A DNA stretch of 64,000 nt from Actinomadura syzygii (GCF_008085905.1 NZ_VSFF01000018.1:62001-126000); one strand, 5' to 3'; numbered from the stretch's first letter, positions 28,001 to 34,116 are shown. Made by a program: numbers and translations. The notes: a model not told the origin generated them from the letters alone.

Positions 28001-28014
28001 CGAGGCTCCGGTGA
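16042..28014 (+). CDS. four-module siderophore NRPS: C-A(Gly)-PCP / C-A(betaAla)-PCP / C-A(hOrn)-NMT-PCP / C-PCP
   Basis: 3990 residues. Module 1: C domain with HHIAWDG (~167); A code DILQLGLIWK, the Gly code; PCP GGHSL (~1004). Module 2: C with HHAAADE (~1190); A with AFIDGTTELLG and code about I-D-T-T-I-S-L-G-D-K, beta-Ala-like (VDWVISLADK); PCP GGDSI (~1985). Module 3: C starting LPLSPLQEG (~2040) in which HHxxxDG is E-L-I-L-L-D-G (~2166); A code DMENLGLINK, as for N5-hydroxyornithine in coelichelin synthetase; an N-methyltransferase inserted before the end of the A domain (VLEIGVGVG ~3012); PCP (~3399). Module 4: C with HHIAFDE (~3584) then PCP (~3947) with no A domain, and the protein ends without TE. 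GTG 16042 is chosen for GAAAGAG 6 nt upstream; TTG 16012 and 16036 are alternatives. Confidence 0.93.
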   Translation: MQEQTAVSEVRTRRRELMRRMVAEAGLGPDAARLAPRDGAGPAPLSYAQQSMWLHHRAFPDSPAYNVCLLVRMTGPLDTGALRDALRALVRRHAILRTTYAEDGDGRAVQTVTGDDSLDLAPVGCADADARAAELAARPFDLRNERPIRLELLRTGDDEHGLVLVVHHIAWDGMTWGSLSRDLSALYRAAVTGEPDGLPALAVQYADFADWEQRRPIPEADLAYWRERLDPPPPPLDLPADRPRGAAPSERGGRRARRFGDDVTGGMRRLAAEEDATPYTVMLAAYAVLLHRYTGADDVAVGSAVMNREHVDVERLVGNFGNTLVMRVGLVGAPTFREAVRRAGRTVAEGFAHQAAPYDRLVRELRPARGRGRSAFFDTMLLFLAQEIGELDLPGVTSTWTHVHNGTTHFDLSLEAFVRPGGMTVEATFRRELFDDERVDALLGHLETLLRDALADPDRPIGALQVMDDAERALIDAANDTGRDLRQADVVALFEEQAARTPDATAIEAGPLSLTYAELDERSSALAAELRARGAAPERTVALALPRTPDLVVALLGVLKTGAAYLPLDLDHPADRLAYMLDDAAPLCAIVTRDTARLLPDTTGLLVIDGPRREVLAGPSHRARADDLAYVIYTSGSTGRPKGVAVPHGALANFLLTTRSRLGLGTGDRLVAVTTIAFDIAALELFVPLTSGATVVLADRATVRDPAALGALLADATVVQGTPSLLGTLDPDALKGKRVLVGGEALPAALAETLAGAASLATNLYGPTEATIWATAADLPSSGIGTPFWNTRAHVLDAALRPVPPGVPGELYLAGAQLARGYVGRPDLTAERFTADPYGPPGSRMYRTGDLARRARDGSIEYLGRTDDQVKIRGFRIEPAEAEEVLAAQPSVARAAVVVREDRPGEPRLVGYYVPDGAAPDEAALRDALGRALPEYMAPSALVVLDALPRTVNGKLDRAALPAPEAGVSGRAPRDAREAALCAIFAELLGVEGLGIDDDFFALGGHSLLATRVAAKARAVLGGTLSIADVFEAPTVAALAPRLVASEVARVRDVARPDVVPASAAQRGLWLEERLRGPSASYSLPLGLRLRGPVDEAALDAAFADVVARHEALRTLLIEGPDGLPVQRVLDADVPVRLAVIDARAETPERRAALEREAAAHVFDIGRDLPVRGTLVRTGDDEWSLILLLHHAAADEWSFTPLLADLARAYAARRDGRAPGWEPPPVQYADYAAWQAQAAPDASEGLDFWADALAGLPEETVLPFDRPRPAEAGHRGGLVPFRLPAAGARRLARETGTSVFMVLHAAVAALLQRFGAGDDVALGSPIAGRPDEDLAGLVGVFVNPLVLRTDLSGDPTFAELLDRVRAADLAAFSHADVPFERVVDRLAPERSLARSPLFQVMIVHQRLDDVRLALPGVRAEPFLPETGGVKFDLDLYFAEGDADVEGFAAFDADLFDAPTVERLLDALDDLLLQVTADPGRRLSALGARVEHPDTSRAWPVRTVAALIEEQAARTPGSTAVVFGDTVLTYAELDARAEALADQLAAAGAGPEKVVAIALPRSDEFAVALLAVLKTGAAYLPVDLSYPPARVRMMLDAVSPVLVVGRDELPLDAPRRSRPDVRPEHASYVVFTSGSTGTPKAVVGTQRGLANRLAWGADLAAPGVRVAKSSPAFIDGTTELLGGLVAGDAVAIADDATATDAVALAAFAEGHGAGLVTLVPSLLAALAENGLPTSVTTWISSGEALPPALAAKVPARLIDLYGCSEAAGDSLIAEGGGLRPIANTRAHVLDGALREVPVGELYLAGDGLARGYLGDPARTAERFVANPFGPPGSRLYRTGDRVRRRADGGLDFLGRADAQLALRGFRIEPGEVEAALAARPGVRRAAVTAHGSRLVGYVVGDADADDLRERLAALLPGYLVPDDLVVLDELPLTPNGKVDRRALPEPGRPAAGRAPATEPERVLAALAAAVLGRDGVGADDDFFRAGGDSIGAALFVARARRAGLSFTVRDVFRLRTVEALARAAAPAVAGPVQEAEQSGELPLSPLQEGLLFHLMMAGEGRDIYVQQAVVTLSGPVDPGRMADAARAVLEKFPNLRAGFRTDGDRAVQFVPEEFETPWTHADVAPDDLDAFADAQRAAPFDPAEPPLIRFALASLAPDDHRLILTSELILLDGWSGGLLVTSLLDSYTDAEAEAARPVRPFRAFLDWVNGRDRDAAVDAWRRALDGFDEPALVRPGLVDRPADLAAAGELHRPLPPGLAARLEAVARDRGVTPGTLFETAWGMVLMGLTGRDDVVFGASVSGRHPDVDGVESMVGLLFNTIPVRVQAGPAEPLATVLDRVQSARSELFDHGFVALADVQRATGLGTLFDTLFVFQNFPGMPTDRGFGPDGALRVRGREVRDATHYPITMVVEPGKALRVMYRGDAFTRDEAERVTDRYVRVLETLAESPDAPCHRLDLLTGDERERLRRDWDEAVRPVPELTVAELLADRAARQPDDLALVSLPDVRLTYGELNAEVNRLARLLIAHGAGPERVVALALPRSAEMVVALFAVLRTGAAYLPLELDYPADRLDYMLQDAAPVCLVSHRDIAARLANPSTTLALDDPGTASALADLPGTAPTPDETPGFAPGTPGRLDHPAYVIYTSGSTGRPKGVVTPYRGLTNMQYNHRANIFDPVVASAGRRLRIAHTVSFSFDMSWEELLWLVEGHEVHVCDEDLRRDAEALTAYLREHRVDVINVTPTYAQQLLDEGLLDGEHRPPLVLLGGEAVPTSVWDRLAQADGVLGYNLYGPTEYTINTLGGGTEDSATPTVGKPIWNTRGYVLDGWLRPVPPGAPGELYIAGAGLARGYLGRPDLTAERFVADPSGPPGSRMYRTGDLVRVRDDGNIDFLGRTDDQVKIRGYRVELEEIETALAAEPGVGQAAVVAADTGVPGVKRLVGYVVPDGTRAGAADEQLAEWRQLYDAEYTEVGTVVHAEEFAGWDSSYDGAPIPLDDMREWRTATVDRVRALRPRRVLEIGVGVGLILTRLAPETYEYWGTDFSEPVIAKLEHDLGPESQVRLSCQPAHDISGLPEGHFDTIVVNSVAQYFPGAAYLQDVIAKAMRLLAPGGALFLGDVRDLRTVRCLHAAIQLGRGGGDLDAVERAVRMEKELLLDPAFFTALDGPARVDVLTKRGTHHNELTRHRYDVVLWKDVPPAPDTSVVDWTGLDDLRAKPEGPLRVRRIPDPRLSGEVAALDALRDGAPPDDARALLTAPPDGVEPETLHALYPDVVLTPSDRIGHYDAVFGGGAAALPAEPGRPPASYANNPVAARDHGVLAARVRESLKGRLPGYMVPSAIMTLDALPLTVNGKLDRRALPDPGQDGPRRRGRAPRTPVERVLCTLFAEILDAPGAGIDDGFFDLGGHSLLATRLVGRARAALGADLAIRDLFEAPTVAELAGRVHRSATAGARPALGPRERPERIPPSSAQRRLWMLDQLLREDDGPRGAYHLPLAVRLRGDLALAALEAAVADVTARHESLRTVFAEHDGVPYQRILPPDEARPVLEVATCPPEDVIARPFDLAKDLPLRVAVFPEGEREHLLLAVFHHIAFDEWSFGPFARDVAEAYTARLAGRAPAWEPPPVQYADHALWQRELLGDPLDPGSVHARQLDHWARTLAGLPEEIPLPVDRPRPGTVGQRGGTLTADLPPGLARRVRQVARDAGASTFMVCQAAVAALLHRTGAGDDVPIGSPVAGRTEEAARDLVGFFVNTLVLRADVSGDPSFADLLGRVREADLAGLANQDLPFEAVVEALRPRRVPGRNPLFQVMVGYENQGTGDVRFPGLEQREALFGPGAAKFDLDFIFREVPDADDLRLIVDYSADLFDRDTVAALADGLIALLEVVAADPSVRVGALPAGPAARAVTAEPDAEPDAGRPAARREGDDREAALCRIFAAELGVAEVGPDDDFFDLGGHSLLAMKLVRRIRREPGCESLKIATLMTAPTVAGLLARLR

Positions 28015-28045
28015 GCCGCCTCATACCCCCGCGCCCATTGCAAGG

Positions 28046-28064
28046 TTAGGTGAGCCTAACCTAA
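28046..28064 (+). promoter_or_regulatory. iron box for the binding protein-hydroxylase-mbtH operon
   Basis: TTAGGTGAGCCTAACCTAA matches the consensus at 17 of 19 positions. It lies 31 bp after the NRPS stop and 51 bp before the lipoprotein start, so the last unit has its own iron-regulated promoter. Confidence 0.9.
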
Positions 28065-28114
28065 GATCACGACCGTCCACCCCCCTGGAACACCTGGAAG
28101 GACACCGGTCCCCT

Positions 28115-29131
28115 ATGCGCACCATGATGCGGCGCGCGGCCGTCACCGCCGCGCTCGTCCTCAGCCTCGGCACGGCCGCCGCGTGCGGCGGCGACGAGCC
28201 GGCGGACGACGCCTCCGGCGGCTCGGCCGGCGGGGCGTACCCCGTCACGATCGCCCACAAGCTCGGCACCGCGAAGGTCGAGTCCGAACCGAAGCGGATC
28301 GTCGCGCTCGGCGAGGTCGACCAGGACGCGCTGCTCGCCCTCGGCGTCACCCCGGTCGGGATGGCCGAGCTGACCGGCGTCCAGCCCGACGGCCTCGCCC
28401 CGTGGACCGCGCCGAAGCTGACCGGCGAGAAGCCCAAGCTGCTCAAGGCGGGGGAGGCCGGGTTCAACCTGGAGGAGATCGCCGCGCTGCGTCCCGACCT
28501 GATCCTCGCCGCCGGGGACTTCTACATCGACAAGGAGTACGGCAAGCTCTCCAAGCTCGCCCCGACCGTCGCCTACCAGACGGGGCCCGCCGAGGACGCC
28601 TGGCAGGCGATCACCCTCCAGGTCGCCAAGGCGGTCGGCAAGTCCGAGGAAGGGGCGAAGGTCGTCGGCGACGTCGACCGCAGGATCGCCGCCGTGAAGA
28701 CCGACAACCCCCAGCTGGACGGCAGGACGTTCGCGTTCACCAGCGTCATGCCGAACGGGAACATCGGCGTCATGAAGTCCGAGCAGGACACCAGCGTCAA
28801 GATGCTGACCCAGTTCGGCATGAAGCTCCCCGAGCCGCTCAAGAAGCTGCCCGGCGACGGGTTCGCCGCCGAGCTGAGCATGGAGAAGGTGTCCGTCCTG
28901 GACGAGGACGTCCTGATCAGCCACTACAACGACGACCCCGCCACGCAGAAGAAGATCGAGGGGAACAAGCTGTTCGCCGACCTCGGCGCCGTGAAGCGCG
29001 GCTCCTACGTGGCGCTCGACCTCAAGTCGTTCTGGCCGCTGCGCACCCCGACGCCGCTCGCCGTGCCGTACGTGATCGACCAGGTCGTCCCGAAGATCGC
29101 CAAGGCCGCGGACGCGGCCAAGCCCGCCTGA
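28115..29131 (+). CDS. siderophore-binding lipoprotein of the ABC importer
   Basis: A 338-residue FepB/FhuD-class periplasmic-type binding protein. A short positively charged start and hydrophobic stretch end in the lipobox G-T-A-A-A-C, so it is a membrane-anchored lipoprotein. The mature part has K-R-I-V-A-L-G-E-V-D-Q-D, L-R-P-D-L-I-L-A and a C-terminal F-W-P-L-R-T-P pattern of the family. It captures the ferric siderophore for the importer at 3586-6504. GGAAGGA lies 12 nt upstream of ATG 28115; ATG 28124 is an alternative. Confidence 0.92.
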   Translation: MRTMMRRAAVTAALVLSLGTAAACGGDEPADDASGGSAGGAYPVTIAHKLGTAKVESEPKRIVALGEVDQDALLALGVTPVGMAELTGVQPDGLAPWTAPKLTGEKPKLLKAGEAGFNLEEIAALRPDLILAAGDFYIDKEYGKLSKLAPTVAYQTGPAEDAWQAITLQVAKAVGKSEEGAKVVGDVDRRIAAVKTDNPQLDGRTFAFTSVMPNGNIGVMKSEQDTSVKMLTQFGMKLPEPLKKLPGDGFAAELSMEKVSVLDEDVLISHYNDDPATQKKIEGNKLFADLGAVKRGSYVALDLKSFWPLRTPTPLAVPYVIDQVVPKIAKAADAAKPA

Positions 29132-29145
29132 TGCCGGAGGAACGC

Positions 29146-30423
29146 ATGCAGACCCCCGTCCACGACGTGGTCGGCATCGGGTTCGGCCCGTCCAACCTGG
29201 CCCTCGCCGTAGCGCTCGACGAAGCGCGCGGCGGCGGCGGAGGCGGCACGGACGCGGTGTTCTTCGAGAAGCAGCCCGCGTTCGGCTGGCACCGGGGCAT
29301 GCTCATCGACGGCGCCACCATGCAGGTCCACTTCCTCAAGGACCTCGTGACGATGCGGAACCCGGCCAGCCCGTACTCGTTCCTCGCCTACCTGCACGCA
29401 CGCGGACGCCTCGTCGACTTCGTCAACCACAAGACGATGTTCCCCACCCGGATCGAGTTCCACGACTACCTCGAATGGACGGCCGCCGCGTTCGAGGACA
29501 GGGTCCGCTACCGCTCCGAGGTGGTCGCGCTGCGCCCGTACGACGACGACCTCCTCGAAGTCGTCGTCCGGCGCGACGACGAGCTGGAGACGCACCTGAG
29601 CCGCAACGCCGTCATCGGCGCGGGCCTGGAGCCCGTCCTGCCGGAGGGGATCCGGCCGGGCGAGCGGATCTGGCACACCGAGGACCTGCTCACCCGGCTC
29701 GGCGAGCGGCCGGGCGGGCGCCCCCGCCGGTTCGTCGTGGTCGGCGCGGGGCAGAGCGCCGCCGAGGCCGTCGAGTACCTGCACCGGACGTTCGCCGACG
29801 CCGAGGTGTGCGCCGTCTTCGCCCGCTACGGGTACTCGCCCGCCGACGACAGCTCGTTCGCCAACCGCATCTTCGACCCCGACGCCGTCGACCACTACTA
29901 CGACGCCCCCGGCGACGTGAAACGGATGCTGTTCGACTACTCGCGCAACACCAACTACTCGGTGGTCGACCTCGACCTCATCGACGAGCTGTACCGGCGC
30001 TCGTACGCCGAGAAGGTCGCGGGCGCGGAACGGCTCCGCATCCTCAACGCCTCGCGCGTGACGGACGTCCAGGAGCGACCGGACGGCGTCCGCGCGCGGG
30101 TCGTGTTCCTGCCGACCGGCGAGGTCACCGAGCTGGACGCCGACGTCCTCGTGTACGCCACCGGCTACCGCGAGCGCGACCCGTTCGACCTGCTCGGCGA
30201 GGCGGGCGCGCATTGCCGCGCGGGCGAGGACGGGCACCCTGTCGTCGAGCGGGACTACCGCATCGCGACCGAGCCCGGCCCCCGCTGGGGCGTCTACCTG
30301 CAAGGCGCCACCGAGCACAGCCACGGCATCGCGTCGTCGCTGCTGTCCATGACCGCCGTGCGCACGGGCGAGATCGTCCGCTCGATCACCCACCGCGCGG
30401 CCCGAGTCGCCCAGGAGGCGTGA
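29146..30423 (+). CDS. L-ornithine N5-monooxygenase
   Basis: A 425-residue flavoprotein of the PvdA/CchB/SidA type. It has an FAD motif G-I-G-F-G-P-S-N-L-A-L-A at the N-terminus, an NADPH motif V-V-G-A-G-Q-S-A-A-E near residue 200 and the A-T-G-Y-R-E-R-D-P motif near 340. It hydroxylates the side-chain amine of L-ornithine, giving the hydroxamate precursor. It matches the hOrn code of module 3. The start ATG 29146 has GGAGG just upstream; an ATG at 29131 overlaps the lipoprotein stop but has no ribosome binding site. Its stop overlaps the mbtH start (TGATG). Confidence 0.93.
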   Translation: MQTPVHDVVGIGFGPSNLALAVALDEARGGGGGGTDAVFFEKQPAFGWHRGMLIDGATMQVHFLKDLVTMRNPASPYSFLAYLHARGRLVDFVNHKTMFPTRIEFHDYLEWTAAAFEDRVRYRSEVVALRPYDDDLLEVVVRRDDELETHLSRNAVIGAGLEPVLPEGIRPGERIWHTEDLLTRLGERPGGRPRRFVVVGAGQSAAEAVEYLHRTFADAEVCAVFARYGYSPADDSSFANRIFDPDAVDHYYDAPGDVKRMLFDYSRNTNYSVVDLDLIDELYRRSYAEKVAGAERLRILNASRVTDVQERPDGVRARVVFLPTGEVTELDADVLVYATGYRERDPFDLLGEAGAHCRAGEDGHPVVERDYRIATEPGPRWGVYLQGATEHSHGIASSLLSMTAVRTGEIVRSITHRAARVAQEA

Positions 30424-30620
30424 TGACCAATCCGTTCGACGACGCGGACGGGATCTTTCTCGTGCTCGTCAACGACGAGGGGCAGCACTCGCTGTGGCCG
30501 TCGTTCGCGGACGTCCCCGCCGGGTGGACGGTCTCGTTCGGGCCCGCGCCGCGCTCCGAGTGCCTCGACCACGTCACCGCGAACTGGAGCGACCTCCGTC
30601 CCCGGAGCCTGACCGCCTGA
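30423..30620 (+). CDS. MbtH-like NRPS accessory protein
   Basis: A 65-residue MbtH protein: N-P-F-D-D, then F-L-V-L-V-N-D-E-G-Q-H-S-L-W-P, P-A-G-W, and L-D-H-V-x-x-N-W-S-D-L-R-P. The conserved Trp residues are all there. MbtH proteins bind A domains and allow their folding or activity. This one should serve the A domains of both NRPSs. It is translationally coupled to the ornithine hydroxylase (shared A at 30423) and ends the siderophore locus. Confidence 0.95.
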   Translation: MTNPFDDADGIFLVLVNDEGQHSLWPSFADVPAGWTVSFGPAPRSECLDHVTANWSDLRPRSLTA

Positions 30621-30791
30621 GGCGGGCGGCGGCGCTGGTCCGGCGGAACCGGCCCCGGGACGTCTCCGCAGGTGGACCACGGGGTCGCGCCGAAGTGTGA
30701 CATGTCGCGGCGCGCCGACGCTGTCAGGGGTGAGAGCCGGATCGTTGCGACGGCGCACCGGTGGGAGGGGAACCCGCGCCGCTCGCGACCG

Positions 30792-30809
30792 CTCCGGCCC
30801 CCGCCGGAG
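30792..30809. terminator. hairpin between convergent mbtH and TetR genes
   Basis: CTCCGGC-CCCC-GCCGGAG is a perfect 7-bp stem with a four-base loop in the 248-bp space between the mbtH stop and the stop of the convergent TetR gene. No U-tract follows, as is common in high-GC actinobacteria. I see no gene or known riboswitch in the rest of this space. Confidence 0.4.
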
Positions 30810-30868
30810 GGCGGGACGGGTCACGCAGGCGCCGGGGCGGACGCCGCGGAGCCGTCCCGCTCCCCGGC

Positions 30869-31501
30869 TCAGTCCTCCGGGCCGCTCTCCGGCCCGCCGG
30901 GGCTGCGCAGGCCGTTCAGGAACAGGTCGACGTAGTGCTCGCTGATCGCGGCCGTCTTCAGGCCGCCGCCCGGCCGGTACCAGACGCCGATCTGGTGGAC
31001 GGTCCCGAAGAAGAAGTGGACGGCGATGTCGGCGGGCGTCGCGGTGCGGAACGTCCCCTCGCGCTGGCCCTCCTCGACCAGGGCGCGGAACCGCTCGTGG
31101 TAGCGGCGCCGCTCGGCGCGGACGGCGGCGCGCCGGTCGCGGGCGAGCAGGTGCGTCGAGCGGAAGAAGACCGTGAAGTCGTCCAGGTGGAGGAACGAGG
31201 TGTTCAGGACGTCGACGGCGGCGGCGCGCAGCCGCTCCTCGGCGGTGCCGGGGCCGTCGGCGATCTGCTCCAGCCGGGCCATCTGCAGGGCGAGCAGCCG
31301 GTGGTAGATCTCGTAGAGAAGATCGTCCTTTGAGCCGAAGTAGTGGTACATCGCGCCCTTGGTGACGCCCGCCGCGTCGACGATCTCCTGCACGGAGGTG
31401 TTCTCGAAGCCCTTCTCGGCGAACATGCGGGTCGCGACGGCCAGCAGCCGGTCGGGGAGGGGCAGGTTGTCGGGCAGCCGGCTCACGGGCGCCTGAGTCA
31501 T
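30869..31501 (-). CDS. TetR-family regulator
   Basis: About 210 residues from ATG 31501 (MTQAPVSR). The helix-turn-helix is typical: V-A-T-R-M-F-A-E-K-G-F-E-N-T-S-V-Q-E-I, then A-G-V-T-K-G-A-M-Y-H-Y-F-G-S-K-D-D-L. The KGAMYHYF...LLYEIY pattern is close to KstR2/FadR-like actinobacterial regulators of lipid or sterol catabolism, so a lipid-linked ligand is possible. Its neighbours give no target, and it lies outside the iron-regulated genes. Confidence 0.8.
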   Translation of the reverse strand: MTQAPVSRLPDNLPLPDRLLAVATRMFAEKGFENTSVQEIVDAAGVTKGAMYHYFGSKDDLLYEIYHRLLALQMARLEQIADGPGTAEERLRAAAVDVLNTSFLHLDDFTVFFRSTHLLARDRRAAVRAERRRYHERFRALVEEGQREGTFRTATPADIAVHFFFGTVHQIGVWYRPGGGLKTAAISEHYVDLFLNGLRSPGGPESGPED

Positions 31502-31858
31502 CGTTCCCACCTCCGTCCGGGGAGCCCCCGGGCGTCGCACCGTCCCGGCGCGGCCGCCCGCGGAACGCGGAACAGCCTACCGGGCCGGGGCTCCGGGCAT
31601 CCGCGCCTCGACCGGGGCCCGGCCCGGCGCGGGCGCTCCGCCGCCCATGCGGTTCTCCCCATGTCCGTTTCGAGCCTGGGGGACGGGCGGCGTGACGGCA
31701 ACGCAATAAAGCCGGGGGTGGTCTTGCTATGGATCACGGGGAGGATGATCCGTGGGCGGCGTGCGGGGGACGAGGCGGGAGGGCGCGGTGATCCGTTCCG
31801 GCGGGGGACGAGCCGCGGCGGCGAAGCAGGTCGCCGCCGCGCGGGCTGGAACGATCTG
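31502..31858. other. 357-bp divergent intergenic region
   Basis: It separates the TetR gene from the divergent membrane protein gene. A short AT-richer stretch around 31700-31735 (ACGCAATAAAG and TTGCTATGGAT) is the only promoter-like part. No conserved RNA, repeat or convincing small gene is visible. An in-frame extension of the downstream gene reads through part of it but is composed of arginine/glycine-rich sequence without family similarity. Confidence 0.4.
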
Positions 31859-32728
31859 ATGGCGCTGTCGGTCGGGTTCAGCCTGCTCGCCGCGTTCCTG
31901 TTCGCGGGCGCCGCCGCCCTGCAGTACCGGGCGGCGCGGCGCGCGGTGCGCGGCGGGTCGGACGCCTCGGCCGCGCACGGGCTGATCCGGCGGCTGGTCC
32001 GCGACCCGGTGTGGCTGACGGGCTGGGGCGTGAACCTCGCCGGGTTCTGCGCGCAGGCCGTCGCGCTGCACTTCGGCTCGACGGCGATCGTCCAGCCGCT
32101 GCTGGTCACCCAGCTCGTCTTCACGATCGTGCTCGGGACGGTCGGCACCGGCCGCCGCCCCGCCCGGACGGACCTGCTCGGCGGCGTCGCCGTGTCGGCG
32201 GGGCTCGCCGTCCTGTTCACGGTGCCGGGCGCGATCCCGCCGGAGGGCGAGCCGTCCCGGCCCCGGCTGTTCCTCGCCGGGCTGATCGCCGCGCCGGTGA
32301 TCATCGTGCTGTCCCGGGCGGCGTGGCTGCGCCGGGGGCCGGTGCGGGCCGCGCTGCTCGGCGTCTGCGCGGGCCTGTTCTTCGCCGCGACCGCCGTGCT
32401 GATCAAGCTGACCACCGCCGACCTCGTGGAGCGGGGCGTCGCCGCGACCGCCGCCGACTGGCCCGGCTACGCCCTCGCGGGCAGCACGCTGCTCGGGCTG
32501 ATCCTGGAGCAGCGGGCGTTCGCCGCCGGTTCGCTGCCCGCCGCGATGACCGCGATGACGATGACGAACCCGATCGCGTCCTACCTGGTGGCGGCCCTCG
32601 CCTTCCGGACGCTGCCGCCCCGGACGGCGTCCGCGTTCGTCGCCGTGTCGGTCAGCGCGGCCCTCCTCACCGCCGGGGTGGCGATGCTGTCCCGGTCCGC
32701 GGCCGTCGAGCGCGAGGCGGCGACCTGA
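31859..32728 (+). CDS. DMT/EamA-like membrane transporter
   Basis: A 289-residue protein with eight to ten hydrophobic segments, starting directly with a membrane span (MALSVGFSLLAAFLFAGAAAL). The arrangement and A-L-H-F-G-S-T-A-I-V-Q-P-L-L-V-T-Q and A-M-T-M-T-N-P-I-A-S-Y segments fit the NIPA/DMT superfamily proteins common in actinobacteria. The substrate is unknown. ATG 31859 was chosen because the longer upstream frame is not protein-like. Confidence 0.75.
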   Translation: MALSVGFSLLAAFLFAGAAALQYRAARRAVRGGSDASAAHGLIRRLVRDPVWLTGWGVNLAGFCAQAVALHFGSTAIVQPLLVTQLVFTIVLGTVGTGRRPARTDLLGGVAVSAGLAVLFTVPGAIPPEGEPSRPRLFLAGLIAAPVIIVLSRAAWLRRGPVRAALLGVCAGLFFAATAVLIKLTTADLVERGVAATAADWPGYALAGSTLLGLILEQRAFAAGSLPAAMTAMTMTNPIASYLVAALAFRTLPPRTASAFVAVSVSAALLTAGVAMLSRSAAVEREAAT

Positions 32729-32749
32729 CCCCCCGGAAAGGGTCCCGCT

Positions 32750-34039
32750 CTAGGCGGGAACGCGGACGCCGTCGTCGCCCGTGCGGCGCCGCGCGGTCAG
32801 CCGCCGTCCGAACCGCTGCGCCGGACGCTCGACGTACCGGTGCGCCAAGGCGGCCGACGCGAGCACCGTCGTCCACAGCACCACGCCCCACAGCAGCCGG
32901 ACGGACCCGGGAAGGTTGCCCGTGTCGCGCCCGCCGACGGCCCAGATCGCCTGGATGACCAGCGGGTGCAGCAGGTACACCGAGTAGCTGACGAGCCCCG
33001 ACCACACCAGCACGCGCGGCATCGGGCGGTTCCGCAGCGCGAGCCCCGCGAGGAAGGTCAGCCAGGCGGCGGCGACGGCGGCGGACCAGTCCAGGCCGAG
33101 CGGGTTCGGATTGGCGTTGAGGGCCCACGCGGTCGGCGTCCGCAGGCCCGCGACCAGCGAGAACGCGGGGACGACCGCGACCATCGCGGCGGCGGGCCAG
33201 GGGCGCAGGCGGCCGTCCTGGATGCCGCGGACGGCCGTCCCGGCGAACATCGTGGCGATGACGCAGAGGCTCTCGATGGCGCCGATGCGGCTGTCCAGGA
33301 CGAGCAGCCCCAGCGCCAGGGTCACCACGACCGCGACCCCGGTGCGGCGGACCCGGCGCCACCCGCTGACCATGGCGGCGAGCCCGACCGCGAGGAGCAG
33401 CGCGGCGGCGAGGATCGTCGCGCCCGGCCACCGGGACGCGAGCAGCACCGACGGCAGCGCGACGCCGAGGATCGCCGCGCCCACCCCGAACCCGAGCGCC
33501 ACCCGCGCGCTGGAGCGGTGGATCCCGGCGACGAACATCGCCGTCACCAGCAGGTAGAAGACCATCTCGTAGGAGAGCGTCCAGAACACGTTGACGGCGT
33601 TCGGCACGCCCAGCAGGTCCTGCAGCATGGTCGCGTGGGCCAGCGCGGACGCCCACGGCCGGTCGGCGAGAGCGGCGGGCAGTCCGTACGACAGCCCGAC
33701 CGAGCCGAGCACGAGCGCGAGTATCACCGACACGAACCAGGCGGGGTAGAGGCGGAAGAACCGCCCCACCCAGAACTCCCGGACGCTCCCGCGCCGTTCC
33801 AGCGAGAACGGGACGACGTACCCGCTGACGAGGAAGAAGACGAACACCCCGTACCGGCCGAAGTCGAACCACGGGCTCGCGCCGCTGCGGACCTCGGGGA
33901 GCAGCACGTCCAGGGAGTGCTCGAACACCACCACCAGCGCCGCGAGGCCGCGCAGCGCGTCCAGCCAGCCCATCCGGGCGGCCGCCGCCGGACGGGAGCC
34001 GATCTGCGTTTCAGGTGGGGTCAGGGTGTTCGTCGGCAT
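32750..34039 (-). CDS. acyltransferase-3 family membrane protein
   Basis: About 429 residues with ten or more membrane spans. The N-terminus M-G-W-L-D-A-L-R-G-L-A-A-L-V-V-V-F-E-H contains the R-G and His hallmark of the OafA/YrhL acyltransferase-3 family, followed by G-V-F-V-F-F-L-V-S-G-Y-V. Such proteins O-acylate sugars of cell-surface or secreted molecules. No glycan genes are adjacent, so the acceptor is unknown. Start ATG 34039 or 34051 (four residues longer). Confidence 0.85.
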   Translation of the reverse strand: MPTNTLTPPETQIGSRPAAAARMGWLDALRGLAALVVVFEHSLDVLLPEVRSGASPWFDFGRYGVFVFFLVSGYVVPFSLERRGSVREFWVGRFFRLYPAWFVSVILALVLGSVGLSYGLPAALADRPWASALAHATMLQDLLGVPNAVNVFWTLSYEMVFYLLVTAMFVAGIHRSSARVALGFGVGAAILGVALPSVLLASRWPGATILAAALLLAVGLAAMVSGWRRVRRTGVAVVVTLALGLLVLDSRIGAIESLCVIATMFAGTAVRGIQDGRLRPWPAAAMVAVVPAFSLVAGLRTPTAWALNANPNPLGLDWSAAVAAAWLTFLAGLALRNRPMPRVLVWSGLVSYSVYLLHPLVIQAIWAVGGRDTGNLPGSVRLLWGVVLWTTVLASAALAHRYVERPAQRFGRRLTARRRTGDDGVRVPA

Positions 34040-34116
34040 TCGGGCCACCATAGGGGCGGTGTCTCGGCGTTCTCCAGCCGGAAGATGAGAATTGCCTTAA
34101 CGGAACGCTCCGGCGA

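Noticed and set aside
30700..30868. Possible cobalamin-type or other riboswitch (a GGTGGGAGGGGAACCC stretch)
   Set aside because: It lies downstream of mbtH and downstream of the convergent TetR gene, so it would control nothing, and the conserved boxes of known riboswitches are not found.
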